From contig JAALGY010000033.1 in assembly GCA_032358165.1 (NCBI GenBank), forward strand, positions 2,480,001-2,544,000: a DNA stretch of 64,000 nt, in the 5' to 3' direction. Source of the DNA: Diplosphaera chodatii (taxonomy: Eukaryota > Chlorophyta > Trebouxiophyceae > Prasiolales > Stichococcaceae). Shown piece after piece: positions 55,791 to 64,000 of the stretch. Position 1 is the stretch's first letter; the number at the start of each line of letters is the position of its first letter. A program made the translations under genes and the position numbers. The notes under the pieces are model-generated. The model made no database searches. It was not told where the DNA came from and worked only from the letters and a program-made list of their open reading frames with translations.

Positions 55791-58700
55791 ATGGAGGGTG
55801 CGGCTGCCCGCTTAGAGGTGCTGGCCCGGCAACTCGCTATGCAGCCCACGTCAGCCGGCTCGGAGCAGCTTGACGTTGCCGCTGTTCAGAGACTGCTGGA
55901 ACATGACAACTGGGAGACGCGGCAGAGGATGAAGGACCTCATGGATGGCGACCTGTTCATACCGTGCGCTTGCTGGCATGCCACTTGGAATGATGCCGCC
56001 AGCACGCTGCAGTGCCGCAGTGGACCGTCAACATGCAGTGCCCTAGAGAAGCATGTAAACGTTGGTGACTGTAGGAGGTACAACATTTCTGTGGCGGAGG
56101 AGCGGCACTTGGCGCTGGAGCGGCTGCGCGTCATCTGCCACAGCGGCCTCGTGTCCATCACAGACTTTCGCGGAAATGCACTCAACATCTTTGCGGCTCA
56201 CGAGATGGCCGCATTTGCGGACGTCAGCATGGCCACTAAGATGACGGTATGGTTCTGGTGGATGCACGCATCTCGGCTCGGCATGTGCATTCCGTCCACC
56301 GGCATCTGCGGGTTTGCTGTCCAACATGCGCAATTGATGTCCCTGTGGTCCAATCACAGCCTCCTCTCTTGCAGGTGCACTTCAACCTGTTTGGCGGCAC
56401 AGTGCTAAAGCTGGGTACCAAGGCGCACCATGATGCCATGCTGGCGGGCATTGACCGTCTGGACCCGACCGGCTGCTTTGCACTCACAGAGCTGGGCTTT
56501 GGTGAGTAGACTGTCCTGGATATGAATGTACAGATCTGTCGCAGATCACCCAGGAGCACGGAATCGAGCCGCCGTGTCTTGCAGGCAACAATGCGGTGGA
56601 GATGCAAACGACAGCCACGCTGGATCTGGAGCGTGATGAGTTTGTCATCCACACGCCCATAACGCTGGCGCAGAAGTGAGGAAGCTATGCACTCCAAAGA
56701 TAGTTCATCACATGCGACCTTCCCATCTGTTGACTGCAGTCAAAAAGGAACTTGGCAATTGGCGGCCGCCGCTGACAGCAGCGTTTTTACACAGGTACTG
56801 GATCACAAACTCGGCGGATGATGCCAAGTTTGCTGCCGTGTTCGCTCAGCTGATCATCAAGGGCCAGCGGCATGGCGTGCATGGCTTCCTTGTGCGAATT
56901 CGTGACGAGGTGAGGACAAGTAACCTCTGTTGCGGCAAGGCTTTTGATGAGTGCGAGGTGGTGAATCTGACACAGGTTGGGCGCTGCTGTCCTGCAGAAC
57001 ATGCGGCCCATGCCAAACGTCAGGATCGAGGACATGGGTCACAAAATGGGCTGCAATGGTGTCGACAATGGCAAGCTGTGGTTCGACGGTGCGCGGCTGC
57101 GCGCTCTGTCGGAGTACTGATGCGTTGATGCACATGCATCCGTGTTCAAACCGTCTTGCGCCTTGGCACCGCGCAGTGACTCACCTCGATGCATCTGCAG
57201 GTGTGAGGGTGCCGCGGGGTGCACTGCTGGACAGGTACTCGCAGGTGGACCGCGACGGCAGCTTCCACTCCGCCATCAGCAAGCCGCGGGACCGCTTCCT
57301 CAAGGTGCATGCAACAGCACTGCTGTCCTGTGCTTACATCATAGGCTGGTGTGTTTTCATGGAGACACGATTCGTGCTTCCCTGCCAACCTTCCCTGTTG
57401 TTCGTTTGCAGGTGGCAGACCAGCTTCTCAGCGGCCGCATCTGTATCGCCAGCATGATGACCAGCGGTGCCAAGGTGGCGCTGGCAGTAGCCCTCCGCTA
57501 CGCGGAGTCGCGCCTTTGCGTCGGGGCCGGGTATGCTGAATGTCAACAGTACGCTGGCCTGTTGGTGTATGTGCCTGCCTGCTGCACACCTCGAAGGGCG
57601 CACCAACACAGCCTTTCCCCTCTGCAGCGGCAAGAGCGACACAGCTATTGGACAGTATCAGCTGCAGCAGAACGCGCTCATCCCGCTCATCGCGCAGACA
57701 GTCTGCCTCAACCTGGGGCTGTCAGCGGTCAAGGAGGCGTGGGTGCCTGTCAGGTGGGCCTGGGCGTCGAAAAGTGTACACTGTGGCACAGTACCATCAG
57801 GGTGCCTATACGAACTGCTCAACACACGTAACAATGCTTGTTGGGCTGCCAGTGTCACTCCATCTGCATTTGGTTGCGCAGCGGCTTTGCACAGCTGGAC
57901 GGGGAGGAGACGAACCCAGACACCATGCGAGAGGTCATCATGAAAGTGTGCGCCATCAAGCCGCTGTGCGCCTGGAACCTGCAGGTGCGCTATAAACTGG
58001 TTCAGCTTTAAAGCTTTTGCCATATACATATGGTATACCAGGTGTACAGTTGCGTCTGTATCAGTGGACACCTCACCCCTGACCGTGTGATGTACCTTCA
58101 TCCCTGCTTGTCGTGCCGACTGCCGCAAGTGATCTTCAGGAGACGGCCACCACATGCCGGGAGCGGTGCGGGGGGCAGGGCTACCTGTCCTGCAACCGCT
58201 TTGGGCAGCTCATCGGCTTTGCGCACGCCGGCATGACGGCGGAGGGCGACAACCGCGTGCTCATGCAGAAGGTCGCCAAGGAGCTGCTCGGCTCCACGCA
58301 CATGGCTGCCGTTAAATCGCGATTGCAGGTGATGATGCACTTGTGCACCGCCGTCTGCAGCCACTGCTGTATCTGCTGCCGTGACTGCACTGACGAATGG
58401 TCACTGTGTGGCTGGTGTGCCCGAGCTTGCTCATGTCGGTTAGTGTGCTGGGCTGTAGACTGCCAGCTGCTGCTGAGAGGGGCAAGTCGTCGATCTGCAG
58501 TCAGGAAGAGATGCACACAAACTATTGCTGCAGGCTGGCACACGGCCGCCGCGGCCGTGGCAGGCAGCGGAGGCGGCGCTGCGCAGCCCCGAGTACCTGC
58601 GCGCGCTGTTTGCGACGCGGGAGGGGCGGCTGCTGGCGCTGCTGGGCAGCGCCGTGGCAGGGTCTGGCGTGCAGCCCAGCAAGGACGAGCAGTTTGACAC

Positions 58701-59085
58701 CTGGATGAAGCAGGAGTCCGACCTCGTGCAGGCGACAGCGTTGGCGTATGCGCAGCGGGAGGTGGTGGAGGCATCGCTTGGCGCGGTGCAGGGCGTGCCC
58801 GGCAGCCTTGCAGTGCCGCTGCGCAAGCTGGTGCTGCTGTATGCGCTGCGCTGCCTGCAGGCCGACGCCGCCTGGCTGCTCACCCAGGAGCTCATCTCCC
58901 TGTCGACGGCACGGGCGCTGCCAGATGTGATCCGCGCGCTTGTCAAGGAGCTGGCGCCGCTGTCGGAGCAGTTGATCCAGAGCTTTGGCATCCCGCAGCG
59001 CTTCTTGGGCCCCATTGCAGCCAAGTGGGATGTGTACAACGAGGTTGACAACCGCGGCGAGGTGGCGGGAATCGCATGGCAGTGA
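55791..59085 (+). CDS. ACX: Peroxisomal acyl-CoA oxidase with N-terminal PTS2
   Basis: First enzyme of peroxisomal beta-oxidation; oxidises acyl-CoA to trans-2-enoyl-CoA with FAD, releasing hydrogen peroxide. Exon 1 55791-55963 joins at 56075 to give '[19 protein letters not shown]'. Further exons near 56375-56500, 56585-56676, 56795-56908, 56998-57108, 57203-57303, 57412-57530, 57630-57742, 57880-57983, 58137-58328, 58530-59085. Motifs: '[18 protein letters not shown]', '[14 protein letters not shown]', '[16 protein letters not shown]', the FAD-related '[17 protein letters not shown]' and '[20 protein letters not shown]', whose Glu is the catalytic base. Residues 7-15, RLEVLARQL, fit the PTS2 consensus R-L-x5-(H/Q)-L. 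The C-terminus 'GEVAGIAWQ' has no SKL-type signal, consistent with PTS2 import (as in plant ACX3). Confidence 0.92.
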
Positions 59086-59829
59086 CATGGTCGACTGGTC
59101 ACTCGGCTTGCAGCCATTCCGGCTTGCTACACATGAACCAAATTGAGTGCAGTTTTGGTACAGTTCCCAAAGAGGGTGCAGCTTATCATCTTGTCAGGCA
59201 TTAGGATTCAGGGAGTAGGCCTTTCGTTCCAGGATGTTCTCAGGTGAATGATCAGTACCGGGTATGAAGGTTGCAGAGCAGCCGCAGCACGACTGTGCTG
59301 TGGCTCAGTCATACGTGCCTCACTCTTCCGACTGCTCAGACAACGAACCATGTCGACTGTTGATGTCGGATCACATGTGCTACCGTTCTGCAAAGCAACA
59401 ATGACGTTTGAACTGCATGGTCCCGAGCAGCTGCAAGCTGTGCGGATTCAACCACGCACGTGCTGCACATGTTTATTTGTCATCCTGCCCGACATGTTGC
59501 CTGCCATCGTGCAAAGCCTGCAGGACGACGTTGCTCGCTGACCCGCGGCATGATTGGGTGTCGGCCAACAGGCCGGCTAGGCCGTGCCCCCACGCTCCTT
59601 CGGGACGTGTTGCCGACATCATGTGCATGCATTGCACATGGGCGAGCAGGCTTGCATGCACGCCGGCCGACGATCCTGCGGCCAGGCAGGCCGCTGTCAT
59701 ACCGTGTTCATGCGCTGCGGAACTACTCGCAGTTTGACAAGGTATCGATGCCTGTGCAGTTGCGTGCTGCCTGACATATAGGGTATGCGGCAACATGCCG
59801 CAACACATCACAAAGCTCCAACGCTGCCC
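59086..59829. other. Intergenic region before pyruvate carboxylase
   Basis: About 740 bases with the 3' untranslated region of the oxidase and the promoter of the carboxylase. No exon, RNA gene or repeat recognised. Confidence 0.45.
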
Positions 59830-62800
59830 ATGGCGCTGCAGGTGTCCAACATCCGAGTTCTCGAGAACGGAGTTGTGGTGAGTACCTTCGCTGATCGAAA
59901 GGGGTTCACGATGGCACACATAGATCCCTAGTCGTCCCGCCTGCTGCAGATGTACAGCAGTGTTGCGCTGTATCAACTGCAGATCGACGAGGGAGACGCG
60001 ACGCCATTCAGGAAGATTCTGGCGGCAAACAGAGGAGAAATTGCTGTCCGTGTCTTCCGTGCTGGCACAGAGTTGGGCCTGAGAACGGTTGCGATCTACA
60101 GCGAGAGTGACCGCCTTCAACCGCATCGCTACAAAGCTGACGAATCGTGAGTGCACCGATCGAACATGCATGTGTGCCGTATCAGGCCGACGATTCGTGA
60201 GCGCACAGACTGCAGAATGCATGCGTGCTGATCACAGCAAGCACATAGTGGCCACACAGCGGATAACACCATACTCTGTTTTCACGTGCAGGTATGCTGT
60301 TGGCGGTGCCAACATCGAGCCTGTCAAAGCCTATCTGGACATCGAGGTGCAACACAGATCACCTGACGGGCAGCACTGTCGATGCTATGCTCAGTGTCAG
60401 ACGTCATGCCACGCCACCCTGCATCGCCCGGCTGCATGCAGCAGACCATTTCAGCGCCTCGCATGCGCAGGGCATCATCGAGCTGGCAAAAGACCAAGAG
60501 GTGGACTGCATCCACCCTGGCTATGGTGGGTATGCGGAATTTGATATGGGCAATTTGTTCTGGTTGGAGCCCATTTCCGTGCGGGCACGGGGGCAAGTTT
60601 ATCGTCGTGGGATGTGTCGGTTCGAAAGGCGCTTTGTCCCGATTGAGAGCGCTCTTTTCGAGCATTTGGTGGCATCAGCCTTGGTGCCACCACCCCGTAC
60701 CCTTCCCTCGTAGGCTTCCTCAGTGAAAACAGCACCTTTGCCCGGCGGTGCGCCGAGGAGGGCATCACCTTCATCGGCCCGCGCCCGGAGACCATCGCGG
60801 TCAGTCCGTAGCAGCGGCACACACGCTGTCCCCACTGCATCTTTTGTTGGGTTGAATTGAGAGCATCCAGAAGTCAAACAGTGTGCCAGTCTGTCGGCCG
60901 CAGCATAGCAAATGACATGCTCGTAGCCAGGGATGCGCTTTGACGGCAACATGAGGTGCGCGGTGCACGGCAGGCGCTGGGGGACAAGACGCGGGCGCGG
61001 GCGCTGGCGAAGGAGTGCGGCGTGCCGGTGGTGCCCGGCACCGAGGAGGCGCTGACCACGTCGGAGCAGGCGGTGGCGTTTGCCAAGGAGGCTGGCCTGC
61101 CAATCATCCTGAAGGCGGCCATGGGCGGCGGCGGCCGCGGCATGCGCGTCGTGCATGACAGTGCGGCACCCTGGCTGCAATGCCATCGAACTGGCACCAT
61201 CTGTGTGAGAGTGTCATGTGTCCGCATACGTGACATCTGTAATGTCAGATGGTGACACAGCGACTAATGCATGCTGCAATTGCTGTTAACGCAGTGGACG
61301 AGCTGGAGGCGCAATTCAAGCGGGCTAGCAACGAGGCACTTGCTGCATTTGGGTGAGCCTGCCCGTGCAGATTCATGGTGATCTTCTATCATGCTCCTCA
61401 GTCCGCATGGTCAACAAGCTGTCAACCTTGTGTGGCGGTCGATTGCCGCAGGGACGGCTCGATGTTTGCTGAGCGGTTTGTGGAAGACCCGCGCCACGTG
61501 GAGGTGGGTGCCTTGATTGCGGTTGTGTTCGATTGCATGTAGCATGCCAATCGCTTGACGGCAAGCTCAATTGTGGAAGCCTGCTGCGGAGCGCAGGTGC
61601 AGATATTGGCAGACACGCACGGCAATGTGGTGCACCTGCACGAGCGCGACTGCAGCGTGCAACGACGCCACCAGAAGGTGCCTGTGACAGCCATGAATTT
61701 GTTTGGGTTCAGTCTGATGTTGCAGTCATCGTCACCTTCAGTTGCCGGTAGGCGGTCGTGCAGCAGAGAAAGCTCAGGCAGGACACCTGTATGCTGCATC
61801 TTGACATGTTTTCGCCTTGTCGCAGGTGGTGGAGCTTGCGCCTGCATATGGGCTGGACCCCGACATCCGTGCTGCGCTGCATGCGGATGCTGTCAAGATT
61901 GCCAAGCACGTGGGGTACGTCAATGCCGGCACAGTGGAGTTCATGGTGGACAAATCGGGGGCTTACTTCTTTCTGGAGGTCAACCCCCGGGTCCAGGTAT
62001 GTGCGGGGACGCTTTTGTTCCATGTCAAAAATGCCAACCACATGACGATCATGGTGCTGGAACGATCGGGCGGTCAGCGGCATGGGCCCTCCACCTGTGC
62101 AGGTGGAGCACACGGTCACTGAGGAGGTCATGGGCATCGACATCGTGCAGGTGCAGTCCGTGCTGTGCTGCCGTCAGCCGGGCAGTGTGAGGTGGCAGAT
62201 GACTGCGTGGCAATGGCGGTCTGCAACAGAACATGCCATGCGTCTTGCTGGGTGCGTGCAGTCTCAAATCAAGATTGCGGGCGGCGCGACGCTCGGGTCC
62301 ATGGGCATCGGCACCCAGGAGGACGTGGGCCAGCCGCTGGGCTACGCGCTGCAGTGCCGCATCACCGCCGAGGACCCTGCCGCCAACTTCCAGGTGTCAG
62401 CAGGCACCAAGCCTTTGTCATGACTGGGACTGCCTCAGGGGCTGTCCACCCAATATCAGAGTGCTGCACCGTCAAAGCGGCAAGTGGCTGGCAGGTTGCA
62501 TCAACTTGTGTATCTGCTGTCCAGGACATTTGTTGGGACATAGTGCGAGCGTTTCCCGAACGTGTACTACTTGTTTTCTGCAGCCGGACACAGGGCGCAT
62601 ACAGGCGTACCGCTCGCCTGGCGGCCCCGGCATCAGGCTGGACGGCGCACTGGGCGCTGGCAACACTGTGTCGCGGTACTACGACAGCCTGCTGACAAAG
62701 GTGCAAGTGCACACTGCCCTGCGCTATAGGTGTTTGCAGTCGCCCGTGCAGCTGCTGGCAGCGCATGGTTTTGATAATGGCGTGCCGCACAGCTGCTGAT

Positions 62801-64000
62801 GTCCACCCTGCTGCAAGCGCAGGTCATTTGCCATGGCAAATCCTACATCTCAGCAGTCCAGAAGATGCAGCGTGCTCTCTGTGAGTTGCTGCAGTGCTTG
62901 TATTTGTCTTATCGTGAATAGGTGCCTTTGTGCAGAGCTGTGTTCGAAGCAGCATGCCACATCAATATCTGTTCATTCATTGCCATGTGCCCTGTGCTGC
63001 AGATGAGTTCCATATCCGCGGCGTCAAAACCAGTGCGCGCCTACCCAAGTGCTGTCAGCTTGCTGTGGCAGCTTTCGTTGAGCTTGTGACCCAGTTGAAT
63101 GCAACACTGTGCCGCCACCTGCAGACATCGGTTTCCTGGAGAACGTGCTGCGGCACCCGGAGTTCCTGTCGGGCACTGCCACCACATCCTTCATCGAGCG
63201 TAACCCGCAGCTCATCAGCGAGCTGTCTGGCTCGTCCATCCCCGACTCCTCCAAGCTGCTCACATACTTGGGCGAGCTGGTGAGCACATGCTTATGTGCA
63301 GGTGTCCGTTTACACTCTAGATATAGTTCCTGGCTTGACACCAGGGTATGCATCCGGTGGTGCACCCTGCTGCCATAGGATCTGCTTGTGCTCAACTGTG
63401 CTGCACAGCGCACGGGGACTGAGGGTTGCTTTTCCCCCGCTGCAGGTGGTGAATGGGCCGGACCATGCGGGCGCGGTGGGGCCGCCGCCCAGCCGCATCG
63501 TGCCGGAGCCACTGGTGGTGCCAGACACAGCGCCGCCCGCCGGCTGGCGGAACGTGCTGCAGGACAAGGGCCCAGCCGGCTTTGCAAAGGTGGGTGGGCA
63601 GTATGCTGTGACGGTTCTGTCCTGGAGTACCCCGGACGGCTGGACTGTGCGTGTTCTGACAACTGCCTCCCAAAACTGTGCAGGTTTGGTGATCTTCTCA
63701 GGCACTGTTGTCTGATGCTGCACTGCAGGCCATCAGGGAGCACAAGGGCGTGCTCATCACTGACACCACCTGGCGTGACGCGCACCAGAGCCTGCTGGCC
63801 ACACGCATGCGGGTGCACGCCAATTTCAATTTGTGATGCCAATGACTGCTGCCACAGTAGCTCTGCAACAGTGGCAGGCACCACACCTGTGTCCCATAGC
63901 ATTCACGCAAGCCAAGAGAATGCTGACATGCAGACACACGACATCCTGAAGGCGGCTCCAGCCACCGCACACGCGCTGGCAGGCGCAGCGTCCCTGGAGT
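59830..64000 (+). CDS. PYC1: Pyruvate carboxylase, 3' end beyond window
   Basis: Biotin enzyme converting pyruvate to oxaloacetate. Start ATG 59830 ('[16 protein letters not shown]'), joined at 59979 to '[20 protein letters not shown]'. Biotin-carboxylase domain: 'VDCIHPGYG', '[20 protein letters not shown]', '[15 protein letters not shown]'-type ATP loop ('[19 protein letters not shown]'), '[16 protein letters not shown]', '[20 protein letters not shown]', '[19 protein letters not shown]', '[15 protein letters not shown]'. Carboxyltransferase start: '[20 protein letters not shown]' near 63750, which separates pyruvate carboxylase from acetyl-CoA and propionyl-CoA carboxylases. The N-terminus has no presequence-like stretch, so a cytosolic location is predicted. 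The biotin domain lies right of the window. Many exons; most joins are clear because family blocks abut acceptor or donor sites. Confidence 0.93.

Noticed and set aside
59473..60222. A 249-codon frame on the - strand
   Set aside because: Overlaps the pyruvate carboxylase start antisense; no family features.

Overview
The window reads as nuclear DNA of a green alga (Chlorophyta; the dense short introns, moderately high GC and gene content suggest a trebouxiophyte-like genome, but the class is not proven). Nearly every gene is broken into 5-25 short exons with GT-AG introns, so long open frames mislead. I rebuilt genes by joining exons at splice sites with matching phase and by matching known protein families. 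No viral, plasmid, CRISPR or toxin locus was seen.

Layout: class-3 lipase entering from the left edge (+, <1-3929); a tiny Kish/TMEM167 membrane-protein gene (-, 4523-4963); a CRR1-like SBP/ankyrin copper-response regulator (+, 6048-12197); a plant-type alpha/beta hydrolase (+, about 13038-14411); intronless plastid Fe-superoxide dismutase (+, 14701-15402); NUP50-like Ran-binding nucleoporin (-, 15773-17982); Nudix hydrolase (-, 18433-19573); an unfamiliar Cys-cluster/TM protein (+, about 20477-22138); GH38 alpha-mannosidase (-, 22506-29676) facing GH125 alpha-mannosidase (+, 30651-33828); SMN-like YG-box protein (-, 34079-35355) divergent from a cytochrome P450 (+, 35840-38875); UPF0390 protein (-, 39235-39522) divergent from GDP-mannose pyrophosphorylase (+, 39956-42072); organellar TrmB-type tRNA methyltransferase (-, 42427-44318); a 5.8-kb repeat structure (44426-50210); SlyD-like FKBP (+, 50518-51802); RPAP2/Rtr1 (-, 52181-55319); PTS2-bearing acyl-CoA oxidase (+, 55791-59085); pyruvate carboxylase leaving the right edge (+, 59830->64000).

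The outstanding feature is the 5.8-kb structure between the divergent TrmB and FKBP genes. Two long arms made of the same 22-29-bp modules lie in opposite orientation around a different, partly GC-rich centre that carries two further tandem-repeat families. Almost every module starts at GATC and many can form their own hairpin, so it is a palindrome made of palindromes. The plan resembles Drosophila-type foldback transposons; a local satellite or a chromosome-structural element are alternatives.

Functional links: three genes within 20 kb act on mannose or mannosyl-glycans (GH38, GH125, GMPP). Others are housekeeping genes for snRNP assembly, Pol II CTD dephosphorylation, nuclear transport, tRNA modification, beta-oxidation and anaplerosis. 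All exon limits come from reading the sequence; none was tested against RNA data.
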